Below, piece by piece: positions 17,858-25,505 of a stretch of 64,000 nucleotides of DNA. Positions within the stretch are counted from its first letter, which is position 1, and each line of letters opens with the position of its first letter. The notes beneath the pieces are model-generated. The model had not been told where the DNA came from. It ran no database searches and saw nothing but the letters and a program-made list of their open reading frames with translations. The stretch comes from Halalkalicoccus tibetensis. GTDB lineage: Archaea; Halobacteriota; Halobacteria; Halobacteriales; Halalkalicoccaceae. Made by a program: the position numbers and the translations under genes. The stretch spans positions 550,424-614,423 of the forward strand of contig NZ_JBBMXV010000004.1 in assembly GCF_037996645.1 (NCBI RefSeq), in the 5' to 3' direction.

Positions 17858-18106
17858 TTACGGGACGCGATCAAGGCCGGCTTCTCGGGCTGGGCGATGA
17901 ACGACGGCTGCCAGTACCGCGGCGACTACGAGGTGACGGTCCCGCTCTCCGATCACCGTGACTTCGCCGAGCTCGTCGAGGCCGTCCGCGGGGTCGATCG
18001 GGAGGTCGTCTACACGCAACACGGTTCCGCCGAGGAGCTCGCGACGCATCTCACGACGGAGGAGGTATCCACTGGTGCGCAATCAGCGCTCGCTCAGTGA
18101 CTTCTG
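17858..18106 (+). pseudogene. Remnant of an MBL-fold RNA/mRNA 3'-end-processing nuclease, C-terminal tail
   Basis: Only the last 80 or so codons of a metallo-beta-lactamase/beta-CASP-type nuclease survive. The frame reads AIKAGFSGWAMN, then VPLSDHRDFAELVEAVRG and VVYTQHGSAEELATHL: the SDHxDF motif supplies a metal-ligand His and YTQHGSAEELA is the typical final motif. The family normally ends RNQRSLSDF; those residues are encoded at 18077-18103 but in a different frame, followed by TGA at 18104-18106. So a frameshift or small deletion lies between about 18058 and 18077. The metal-binding N-terminal domain is absent; the SMC-like gene ends only 15 bp upstream. Family recalled from haloarchaeal sequences, not checked by search. 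Confidence 0.6.
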
Positions 18107-18170
18107 AACTCCGATTCCGGGAGTTCGATCGCGGCTGGATGATGGGGGGTCGAGCGGAGCCCGGTGGACG

Positions 18171-19034
18171 CTACGACCCGCTCTCCCGGTGCTGGAGGAC
18201 GATCGGTGCGAACAGGGAGACGACGGCCAGAAGCAGGATCGCCATCGCGATCGGGCTCGTGTAGATGATCGCCCAGCTCCCGTCCGAGAGCTCGAGCGAT
18301 CGACGCAGGTTCTGCTCGGCGATCGGCCCCAGGATCAGCCCCAGCACCATCGGGGCCAGCGGGTAGCCGTCCATTCGGAGGACGAAGCCGAACACCCCCG
18401 CGGCGACCATCACCCACATGTCGAGGAGACTGCCCTGGAGCGCGAACGCGCCGACGACACAGAACACGAGGATGCTGGGCCAGAGATATTTCGCCGGGAA
18501 GTTGATGACGCGGACCCAGAGGTGAGCCCCCAGGAGTCCGAGGACGAGGATCACGACGTACACCACGAAGAATCCGATGAAGATCGAGAAGACGAGCCCC
18601 GGTTCGTTCTCGAACAGCCCCGGGCCCGGCTGGATCCCGTGAACGAGCAGGGCGCCGATCAGGATGGCCGTCACCGAGTCGCCGGGGATCCCCAGCGTCA
18701 GCGTCGGGATCAACGCGCCGGCGGTGCTCGAGTTGTTCCCGGCTTCGGCGGCGGCGACGCCTTTGGGGTTCCCCTCCCCGAACGCCGGGACCGCGTCCTT
18801 CGTCCATCGTTTGGCCTCGTTGTACGTCACGAACGAGGCGATGTCGCCGCCCGTCCCCGGGATCGCCGACGAACGACCCGATCACGCTCGACCCGATCGT
18901 GACGTTTCGTATCTCCTTCAGGTCCGCGATCGAGGGCGTGATGCCGGTGATCTCCTGTTGGACGTCGATGGCGCCGATCCCCTCCCGATACCGGTCGGTC
19001 CTGTGCGGGCCGAAGAAGTTCCCGTTTCTGCGGG
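18171..19034 (-). pseudogene. Tripartite tricarboxylate transporter permease TctA, truncated and frameshifted
   Basis: The intact frame at 18171-18863 gives the C-terminal 219-230 residues of a TctA-type permease: ASFVTYNEAKRW, GALIPTLTLGIPGDSVTAILIGAL, then several helices. TctA proteins are normally about 500 residues. Homology continues upstream in another frame (NFFGPHRTDRYREG, DVQQEITGITP, IGSSVIGSFVG), joined to the rest only if about two bases are restored at 18864-18867, where the expected VIPGTGGDI is disrupted. Homology stops near 19025 and the N-terminal half is missing. No TctB or TctC gene is present. A non-functional remnant is by far the best reading. Confidence 0.75.
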
Positions 19035-19113
19035 GAAGCCGACGCTTCGACCGATGGATCGGCGAACGGGAGCCGGGAAAACGTCTATGTGGCCTCGGCG
19101 GGATCGACGTCCA

Positions 19114-19269
19114 ATGACCGACGCGGACAGGGAGAACGACCCGGAGGTCCCCAGTCTCAGCGAGATCTACCGCGACGCGTGGAGCGATCCCACGTGGCGC
19201 CGGCAGCTGATCGGTCTCACCCTGCTGACCGTCGTGATGGTCGTCGCCCTGCTCTACTACGCGATCTGA
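19114..19269 (+). CDS. Small single-TM hypothetical protein, 51 aa
   Basis: Fifty-one residues: an acidic N-terminus (MTDADRENDPEVPSLSEIY), an amphipathic DAWSDPTWRRQ and one C-terminal membrane helix LIGLTLLTVVMVVALLYYAI. It looks like a tail-anchored or N-out small membrane protein. It lies between the TctA remnant and the C45 enzyme gene and may belong to neither. Codon use and the sharp helix argue for a real gene, but the small size limits confidence. I do not recognise the family. Confidence 0.5.
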   Translation: MTDADRENDPEVPSLSEIYRDAWSDPTWRRQLIGLTLLTVVMVVALLYYAI

Positions 19270-19350
19270 CCGGAACGGGAGACGGGTGGGCCGTCATGCG
19301 GACCCCTCCCGTTCTTTCCCTCGTTCCACGGTGTCGTCCCCGGATCGCGC

Positions 19351-20523
19351 TCAGTGCAGCCGATCGAGCCATCGCCGGCCGGTTCGGAGGTCGTTCGGGA
19401 CCTCCTCGCCGAACGCACACCGCGTCGCCCTGGCCCCACACGGGCTGCCCATCCAGACGTCGATCATCGGCGAGCCACCCTCGAAGATCGTGGCGCTCGC
19501 CGTCGTCAGCTGCCCGAACGCGTGTGGCTCGTCCGTCTCGGGCTCGGGATGGCGACAGATCGACTCGTCGCCGGGTCCGTTCGCGTGATCCCGGGCGACC
19601 GCCCGCACCTCCTCGCGGTCGGGTCGCTCCCCCTCCAGCAGCTCCAGCGCGCGCTCACGGCGCTTCCTCGAGCTCTCGGTCCGGGTCGACGCCGAGTTCA
19701 CGAAGTGGTTCGTCCTGACCACGACGGGGCCGTCCTCGACGGTGATCCGCTCGGTCACCGGGTCGACCTCGAGCAGGGCGCTGTCGGTCGCGTCGGCCAG
19801 GAACAGCGTCTGCCCACACAGCAGACGGGTCGGATGGGACTCGAGCAGCTCCCGCGCGTCGCCGACCGAGGCACACTCCTCCAGGATCCGGCGGATGACG
19901 GTCCCGTTCCGGAGCTGGTCCTCGGGCTCGACGTCGTCGCGCGCGCTGTCGATGTAGGTGTTGGCCGCGACCAGTCCCCGGTCGTTGACGCCCTTGAACG
20001 TCGAGATCGTCCCACAGGTGTCGACCGTCAGGAAGCCGTGGTAGTCGTCGATCGGCGGCTGCTCGATGATCGACTTCGGCCGCGTCCCCCGGCCCGCGAT
20101 GTCCCGGTTCTTGAGGACGAGCGGCCCGGCGCCCTCGTCGGATCGCTGTGGGGCGACGAGCGCGTTCGTACACCCCTTCGGGTGTTTCTCGGACCGGCCG
20201 GGGCCGTCGGCCAGCTCCTCACAGAGCTCCGCGTAGGCGAAGACGTAGACGTCGTAGACGGCGGAGTCGACGTCGAGGACCTCGTCCATCGCCCGATACG
20301 CCCGGAGGTGGCGATCGGGCAGGCTCTCCCGACTGCGGCCGGCGTACTCGAGCAGCGGCTCGAGGTCGGTACCCTGCTCGTCGATCACGCGCTCGAGCTC
20401 GTCGATGGCCCACTCGACGGCGTCGCGTTCGGTTTCGGCCCGGCGCCGGGCCTGTTCGGCGAAACTGTCGACTTCCTCCACGACGGTCGCGTCGGCGGGA
20501 ACGTCGACGCCCGTATCGTTCAT
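19351..20523 (-). CDS. C45 family autoproteolytic acyltransferase/hydrolase
   Basis: A 390-residue N-terminal-nucleophile hydrolase related to isopenicillin-N acyltransferase and acid ceramidase. The precursor would cleave itself before Cys118 in PKGCTN, exposing Cys as the nucleophile. Downstream beta-strand motifs fit: LVLKNRDIAG, FLTVDTCGTISTFKGVNDRGLVAANTY, VVVRTNHFV with the oxyanion Asn region, and the closing ATIFEG, MIDVWMGSPC. The first 117 residues are a helical propeptide. No signal peptide, so it is cytosolic. The natural substrate is unknown; amide or acyl transfer to small molecules is likely. The ATG at 20523 gives the family N-terminus. Stand-alone gene. Confidence 0.8.
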   Translation of the reverse strand: MNDTGVDVPADATVVEEVDSFAEQARRRAETERDAVEWAIDELERVIDEQGTDLEPLLEYAGRSRESLPDRHLRAYRAMDEVLDVDSAVYDVYVFAYAELCEELADGPGRSEKHPKGCTNALVAPQRSDEGAGPLVLKNRDIAGRGTRPKSIIEQPPIDDYHGFLTVDTCGTISTFKGVNDRGLVAANTYIDSARDDVEPEDQLRNGTVIRRILEECASVGDARELLESHPTRLLCGQTLFLADATDSALLEVDPVTERITVEDGPVVVRTNHFVNSASTRTESSRKRRERALELLEGERPDREEVRAVARDHANGPGDESICRHPEPETDEPHAFGQLTTASATIFEGGSPMIDVWMGSPCGARATRCAFGEEVPNDLRTGRRWLDRLH

Positions 20524-20821
20524 GTAGTGTGACGACGGACTCGAGGGGATTGACTCTTGGCCCGGTGCATGCGACCTCGCCGTCGGAGGCGTTCGAGGAC
20601 GTATCCGGGGACCGGCATTCCGGAGCCGAGAGAGGGCGCCGCCGGCCGTTCCGATCGATGGACGCCGCTGGACGACGCAGGCGGCTCGTAGAATCCCGCT
20701 TACTTCTCCCCTTGTCGCGAGAATCACTTAAACGAGTTCGGCGACGTCGGACTTCGGGAGCGCCAGAGGAGATCGATGCCCGGCCAGAACAGTAAGGATC
20801 GCCGAGCGAGAACGGTCGCGT

Positions 20822-21022
20822 ATGATCCGACGACGCACCATCGACATCGTCGACGAAGAGAGCGCCAGACACCCGGAGGACGGACTGACGGCCATCGACG
20901 GCATTCGGGACGTCCGTATCGATCGGCGGGAGGGAACGCTCGACGTCGCGGTCGAACAGTCCATGCGCGACGACGAGCTGGTCGGCGCCCTCCGCGGCGC
21001 CGGCTACCGGATCACGGTGTGA
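20822..21022 (+). CDS. HMA-like small protein lacking the metal-binding CxxC
   Basis: A 66-residue protein with the beta-alpha-beta-beta-alpha-beta pattern of heavy-metal-associated domains: first strand TIDIVDE, a helix ending LTAIDG, IRDVRIDRREGTLDVAVE as the central hairpin, DDELVGALRGAGY as the second helix, and a last strand RITV. The loop that normally carries GMTCxxC is replaced by ESARHPEDG, so no soft-metal site is visible. It could be a protein-interaction or regulatory derivative. It is upstream of the DUF7544 remnant and not clearly in an operon. Confidence 0.6.
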   Translation: MIRRRTIDIVDEESARHPEDGLTAIDGIRDVRIDRREGTLDVAVEQSMRDDELVGALRGAGYRITV

Positions 21023-21085
21023 CCGGTTCCCGATCGTGGGGCGACGGGCAGTAGAGCTTTGGCCCGATCCGACGAAGGGCCGACC

Positions 21086-21288
21086 ATGGCGGTGTATGCG
21101 ATCGAGAACCTGGACGACGCATGGGCTGCGGCCCGGCGTTCGTCGCCGGGCTCCTCCTGCAGGTCCCGCTGCGGACCTACCTCCGGTACTACGCGCTGTT
21201 GATCCTCGGGGACACGAACGAACGGCTCGACCCGATCCCCGAGCTGCGGGCCCGGATACGCGGGGCGGACGATCCGGGACACGAGTAG
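21086..21288 (+). pseudogene. DUF7544-type membrane protein gene with internal deletion
   Basis: The ATG at 21086 begins MAVYAIENLDDAWAAAR, the N-terminus of a haloarchaeal multi-TM family of roughly 250 residues or more. After about 17 codons the sequence jumps, in a different frame, to the family's C-terminus: FVAGLLLQVPLRTYLRYYALLILGD, then LDPIPELRARIRG and TAG at 21286-21288. The middle of the protein, including most membrane helices, is missing. The frame change shows the deletion was not in phase. A 55-codon ORF from the ATG at 21121 covers the C-terminal piece but begins inside the family domain, so translation would give a non-functional fragment. Confidence 0.6.
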
Positions 21289-21525
21289 GCACGGCAACCC
21301 GTACTTAAACCTCTACATCCGTAAAATACAGACACGGATAAAGGCCTGTATATTAGATATACGTTGGTGTTTTTCCTAATATATGAACGAAAGGCCATAA
21401 ATAGGAGGTAAAACAGAGGGGCGGGGAAGCTTTTAACATGTATGTGAAGAGTGCGGATGCGCGTCGTTCGACATCGACATCGGCAGGACCCCGTCGGTAC
21501 GATGGGGAGACGGGCGGGGGTCCCC
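21289..21525. other. AT-rich intergenic patch with a GTATAT/ATATAC palindrome
   Basis: Between a plus-strand remnant and the minus-strand uraH gene, both ending here, about 140 bp (21300-21440) are conspicuously AT-rich. It contains GTATAT-TAG-ATATAC at 21348-21362, several TATA-like strings (CTTAAAC, CTAATATA, CATAAATA, CTTTTAAC) and an isolated AGGAGG at 21403-21409 with no start codon after it. No ORF was found. Promoter-like sequence between convergent genes may mark a short RNA gene or a residue of a removed element. Confidence 0.4.
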
Positions 21526-21873
21526 TCAGCTCCCCCGATAGGTCGTGTACCCGCCCGGCGACAGCAGGAGGGGGACGTGGTAGTGCTCCGTCGCGTCGGC
21601 GATGGTGAACCGTACCGGGACTATGTCCAGAAACGTCGACTCCCTCCCCTCGCGGTCGTAGTAGTCTCCGACGTCGAACAGGAGCCGGTAGGTTCCGGTT
21701 TCCATCCGATCGGGCGTCAGCAACGGCTCGTCAAGCCGGCCGTCGTCGTTGGTGGTCCCCCGACCGATCGTCTCAGCGCCCGAGTCGTCCAGGCGCTGGA
21801 GCGTCACGTCGACGCCGGAGGCGGGCCCCTCGCGGCTGGTGTCGAGGACGTGCGTGGTCAGTCCCGCGCTCAT
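21526..21873 (-). CDS. uraH: 5-hydroxyisourate hydrolase (transthyretin-like)
   Basis: Hydrolyses 5-hydroxyisourate, the unstable product of uricase, to OHCU. The 115-residue protein has normal length. Active-site features are present: LTTHVLDTSREGPA near the N-terminus (His8 with the HVLD motif), the Arg of PVRFTI, and the C-terminal YRGS signature with HYHVPLLLSPGGYTTYRGS just before it. Its ATG overlaps the uricase stop codon by four bases (ATGA), so uraD, uricase and uraH are co-transcribed. Cytosolic homotetramer by family. Confidence 0.93.
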   Translation of the reverse strand: MSAGLTTHVLDTSREGPASGVDVTLQRLDDSGAETIGRGTTNDDGRLDEPLLTPDRMETGTYRLLFDVGDYYDREGRESTFLDIVPVRFTIADATEHYHVPLLLSPGGYTTYRGS

Positions 21874-22841
21874 CGTTCCTCCAGGTCGCTTCGGTCCATC
21901 GAGAACTGCTGGTAGCCGGTCGGTCGGGGCGGCTCCCTGAGCACCTTGGCGTCGCCCTCGAGGTCGTCGCGGACCTCGATCCAGGTGCGGTTGTTGGCCT
22001 CGAACTCGACGGATTCGAGCTGGGGATACCGCTCGAGGACCCGCAGGCCGATCCGGTAGATCAGGTCCTGGATGGAGTTCGAGTCGACCTCGTCGAAGAC
22101 GACCTGAGCGATATCACGGACCTGCTCGGCCGGCACGTATCGCTCGGGCTCTTCCCCCAGCGCGTCCTCCGGGTCCTCGTACTCCCAGAAGACGTCGAGC
22201 GAGATGTAGAGCGCGCGGTCCTCGCGTTCGGGGAGGGTGGTGTACTCGTCCTGAATGTAGCCGGTGAAGGAGTTGCCCTTCACCTTGACCAGTTCGATGT
22301 CCGTGACGCCGCTGGTCTGCTCGGCGATGGTCGGCTCGCCGTCGACCCGATCCAGGTAGACCTCGCCGAACGCCGATTCGTCGTCGGACACCCGGAAGAC
22401 GAGATCGCTCGGCTCGAAGCCGTCCTCGCCGGGGACCGGGCGCTCGTCGAAGGGGAACTCGGTGGCTGACATCTTCACCCGCTCCACGTGCGGGTACGTA
22501 TCGAGGAACTCCCGTCCCACGAAGTGGAGGAAGCCCTCGGCCGTCGCCCCCTCGTACTCCCCGGCCTGGTGGAGGACGAAGTTCTTCATCGAGTCCGTCG
22601 CCACCACCTTGCTGTTGTCGGCCTCGCTGAAGGAGGGCAGGAACTCCTCGCCCTCGAACTGGACGCGCACCTCCAGCCCGAAGAGGACGTTGTCCCGGCC
22701 CTCGAAGCTGGACTCCGGGATGGGACGGATCCCTTCGAGTGGGGTCGCGTAGGTCCGGTAGACGGCGACCTTCTCCTTGCCGTAGTTCATCGTTCTGCGC
22801 TCTGTACCCCGATCGTCGTCGCGTTCGTTGCTGTGACTCAT
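21870..22841 (-). CDS. Urate oxidase (uricase)
   Basis: Oxidises urate to 5-hydroxyisourate with O2, without cofactor. The protein has two T-fold (tunnelling) modules: the first includes YGKEKVAVYR with the catalytic Lys and VATDSMKNFVLH with the catalytic Thr of the TD-S-x-KN motif; the second includes LVKVKGNSFTGYIQDEYTTLPE, DRALYISLDVFWEY and NSIQDLIYRIG, with Gln of SIQ binding the substrate. The ATG at 22841 gives 323 residues; MNYGKEK at 22790 gives 306, closer to other uricases, so either may be used. Second gene of the uraD-uricase-uraH operon. Confidence 0.93.
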   Translation of the reverse strand: MSHSNERDDDRGTERRTMNYGKEKVAVYRTYATPLEGIRPIPESSFEGRDNVLFGLEVRVQFEGEEFLPSFSEADNSKVVATDSMKNFVLHQAGEYEGATAEGFLHFVGREFLDTYPHVERVKMSATEFPFDERPVPGEDGFEPSDLVFRVSDDESAFGEVYLDRVDGEPTIAEQTSGVTDIELVKVKGNSFTGYIQDEYTTLPEREDRALYISLDVFWEYEDPEDALGEEPERYVPAEQVRDIAQVVFDEVDSNSIQDLIYRIGLRVLERYPQLESVEFEANNRTWIEVRDDLEGDAKVLREPPRPTGYQQFSMDRSDLEER

Positions 22842-22888
22842 GCGTGGTGACTCGATGTTCCGTCGCTCGTCGCAGGCGGGGTCGCTCC

Positions 22889-23419
22889 TCAGGGTCCCGA
22901 CCCCCGTTCGTGCTCCCGTGGCTCCAGTAGCTCCTCGAGCCGGAGCGCCGCGATCTCGTGGACCTCCTCCAGCGCGGTTCGGAACTCCTCGGGCTCCGAG
23001 TGCTCGACCCGCTCCGTCATCGCGTCCTCGATCGCGTCGACCGACTCGTCCCGCACCGCCATGATGAACGGGAACCCGAACCGCTCGCGGTAGGTCTCGT
23101 TGAGCCGCTGGAACGCCTCGTACTGGTCCGGATCCAGACTGTCGAGGCCGGCGGAGGCCTGCTCCTCGCGGGACTCCTCGGTCATCTCGGTTCGCTCCCC
23201 GAGGTCGGGATGTGCCCGGAGGAGCTCCAACTGTCGCTCCCGCGACGCGTTTCGGACGGTTTCCTCCATGGCCCGTTGGAGGTCGCTGACGGACGAGAAC
23301 GGCCGTTCGGGCCAGCTCCGCTCGGCCACCCACGGCGACTCCTCGTACACCCCGCCGAGGGCGTCGACGAACTCCGCCTCGTCGGCCCGGTTCAGCTCCT
23401 CTACCGTGAGTCTCGTCAT
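22889..23419 (-). CDS. uraD: 2-oxo-4-hydroxy-4-carboxy-5-ureidoimidazoline decarboxylase
   Basis: Decarboxylates OHCU stereospecifically to S-allantoin, the third step from urate. The 176-residue helical protein carries the active-site pattern: the helix with LLRAHPDLG holding the catalytic His, SREEQASAGLD, then FQRLNETYRERFGFPFIMAVR, where Glu and Arg contact the substrate. Length is usual for the stand-alone enzyme. It is first in the operon; ACTTAAAACTTTT at 23436-23450 sits about 25 bp before the ATG and is a good TATA site. Divergent from the M20 amidohydrolase gene across a 250-bp shared control region. Confidence 0.93.
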   Translation of the reverse strand: MTRLTVEELNRADEAEFVDALGGVYEESPWVAERSWPERPFSSVSDLQRAMEETVRNASRERQLELLRAHPDLGERTEMTEESREEQASAGLDSLDPDQYEAFQRLNETYRERFGFPFIMAVRDESVDAIEDAMTERVEHSEPEEFRTALEEVHEIAALRLEELLEPREHERGSGP

Positions 23420-23669
23420 CGCGTCTCAATTGGGGTGTACCCGTCACTTAAAACTTTTCGTCGGCTGGAGCTGTCGGAACCGGGTACGCCACAGCGGTTT
23501 CGGCGAACAGGCGTTGTGATCGCGCCCGACGGAACCGGTCGGCGTCGATACCGGGTCGGGACCGGGGCGGCGATCGGCCGCCGCGGGGGACGTTCCCGAG
23601 CCGACCCGAAAACACACGCTTCCGATAGCTTCAAACGAATCCCTGTGGTACCGTAGCACGTCTAGGCGA

Positions 23670-24938
23670 ATGGATCAGCAGCTCCACCGGTACGTCGACG
23701 GGGACAGAGTTCGGGTCGACATCACGCGGACGGCGGAGTTCGGAGCCCTCCCCGACGAGGAGGGGCACGGGCGGACGGTGCTGACCGGGACCGAGGCCGA
23801 CGGGCTGGCTCGGGAGTACTTCGTGGAGCGCCTCGAGGAGCGGGGGCTCGAGGTGCGCGTCGACGCCGTCGGCAACGTCACGGGGCGCTGGGTACCCGAC
23901 GGTGCCGACCCGACCGCCCGCGCGGTCGCGACCGGGAGCCACCTCGACTCGGTCGTCTCGGGGGGGATCTTCGACGGGGTGCTGGGCGTGTACGCCGGTC
24001 TCGAGTCGGTCCGCGCGATGCAGGACGCCGGGCTCTCACCCGACCGTCCCGTCGAGGTCGTGGCGTTCACCGAGGAGGAGGGGGGGCGGTTCTCGGACGG
24101 CGTCCTCGGCTCCTCGGTCGCGATCGGCGCGCGCGACGTGGACGACGCGCTCGCGGCCGCCGACGGGGACGGCGTGACCCTCGAGGAGGCGCTGGCGAGG
24201 ATCGGATTCCGGGGCGACGGCCGCCTGAACGCGGCGGCATGGGACTCGTGGCTCGAACTGCACGTCGAACAGGGCACCCGGCTGGAGGAGGCGCCGGCCT
24301 CGGCCGGCGTCGTGACGCATATCACCGGCACCATCCGGTGTCACGTCGATATCGTCGGCGAGGCGAACCACGCCGGAACCACCTCCATGGGCTCGCGTAC
24401 CGACGCGCTGGCCGCCGCGAGCGAGCTGGTTCTCGACCTCGAGTCGACGACGAACGAGATCGTCCGACGGCGAAGCGAAACGGCCGTCGGGACCGTGGGC
24501 CAGTTCGAGGTCGAACCCGGGTCGATCAACGTCATCCCCGGTGCGGTCCGTCTGGGGATCGACGTCCGTGACGTCGAGTACGCCACCATGGAACGGATCG
24601 TCTCGGGCATTCAAAGCTGTCTGGACCGCCTAGAGGACCAACGGAACGTCGAGACGAGCTTCAGCCGCCCGTACGACATCGAACCGATCGCCATGAGCGA
24701 TCGCTGCGTCGCGGCCCTGCATGACGCGGCCGCGGGGGTGGGGATCGACGCGATCGACCTCCACTCCGGGGCCGGACACGACACGATGCATATCGCGAAG
24801 GCGACCGATGCGGGGCTCGTCTTCGCCCCCTCCGAGGGGGGTTACTCACACAGCGCGGCGGAGTGGACCGACTGGGAGGACTGTGCGGCGGCGACGCGTC
24901 TGCTCGCCGTTGCCCTCCACGATCTGGCGACTGAATAG
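23670..24938 (+). CDS. M20 family allantoate amidohydrolase / N-carbamoyl amino acid hydrolase
   Basis: A 422-residue binuclear metallo-amidohydrolase. Metal ligands are visible: His and Asp in GSHLDSVVSGGIFDGVLG, the Glu pair in FTEEEGGRF, His in ELHVEQG, and the C-terminal His in GGYSHSAAEW. The SGAGHDTMH segment and the dimerisation domain with ANHAGTTSMGSRTDAL match AllC, HyuC and beta-ureidopropionase. Its position between urate-oxidation and allantoinase genes makes allantoate the likely substrate: allantoate to ureidoglycine plus CO2 and ammonia. N-carbamoyl-amino-acid hydrolysis cannot be excluded. Convergent with the DUF3830 gene. Confidence 0.85.
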   Translation: MDQQLHRYVDGDRVRVDITRTAEFGALPDEEGHGRTVLTGTEADGLAREYFVERLEERGLEVRVDAVGNVTGRWVPDGADPTARAVATGSHLDSVVSGGIFDGVLGVYAGLESVRAMQDAGLSPDRPVEVVAFTEEEGGRFSDGVLGSSVAIGARDVDDALAAADGDGVTLEEALARIGFRGDGRLNAAAWDSWLELHVEQGTRLEEAPASAGVVTHITGTIRCHVDIVGEANHAGTTSMGSRTDALAAASELVLDLESTTNEIVRRRSETAVGTVGQFEVEPGSINVIPGAVRLGIDVRDVEYATMERIVSGIQSCLDRLEDQRNVETSFSRPYDIEPIAMSDRCVAALHDAAAGVGIDAIDLHSGAGHDTMHIAKATDAGLVFAPSEGGYSHSAAEWTDWEDCAAATRLLAVALHDLATE

Positions 24939-24963
24939 GAATGCCGCCCGGACGCCCGTCGTC

Positions 24964-25383
24964 TCACTCCACGAGGCGGACGGTCACGTCCTTCATCCCG
25001 GTTCGGAGCGTCTCCTGCTCCATCTCCCGGAGCTCCTCGCGCGGCGCGTCGATCGTCGCGACGTGGTTGCCGGCGAGCTCGCCCGCCGGGCTCTTGAAGC
25101 AGGTCGAGCCACAGGGGACGAGGATCTCCTGTTCGTTCCGGTAGCCGGGATACAGCAGGATGTCTCCGTAGGAGGGGTAGACGGTGTGGTTCTCGCGGGG
25201 GAGCTCCGGGAGCTCGATCTCGTCGATGTTGATCCACGTCGCGTGGCCGCTCCATCTGACGTGCATCAGCTCCGACTCCAGCGGGAGGAACTCGCGCATC
25301 GCCGCGACCGATTCGGGCGCCGCCTCCTCGTGTAGCTCCGCCGTGAACGTCCGCTCCTCGATCTCGAGTTCTAATGTGCTCAT
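24964..25383 (-). CDS. DUF3830 family protein
   Basis: A 139-residue protein with a cyclophilin-like beta-barrel pattern: TLELEIEERTFTAELHEEAAPESVAAMREFLPLE, then HVRWSGHATWINI, ENHTVYPSYGDILLYPG, EILVPCGSTCFKSPAGELAGNHVATI. This is DUF3830. Families of this fold are found next to hydantoinase and amidohydrolase genes in bacteria and archaea, and here it lies between the M20 enzyme and the allantoinase, suggesting a part in ureide handling such as an isomerase or binding protein. No catalytic residue can be named. The ATG at 25383 is used. Same strand as the allantoinase gene, 122 bp downstream of it. Confidence 0.82.
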   Translation of the reverse strand: MSTLELEIEERTFTAELHEEAAPESVAAMREFLPLESELMHVRWSGHATWINIDEIELPELPRENHTVYPSYGDILLYPGYRNEQEILVPCGSTCFKSPAGELAGNHVATIDAPREELREMEQETLRTGMKDVTVRLVE

Positions 25384-25505
25384 GGTTGGTGGTGGCGTGT
25401 AGCAGTCTCCGTCTCTGCCGTTCGCAATTATCTCTTTCGGCTGCCGACCGGTTCCGGGCCCGTCGGGCCCCATTGGCTCGGCGCCGTCGGTCGGTCGTCT
25501 CGGCC

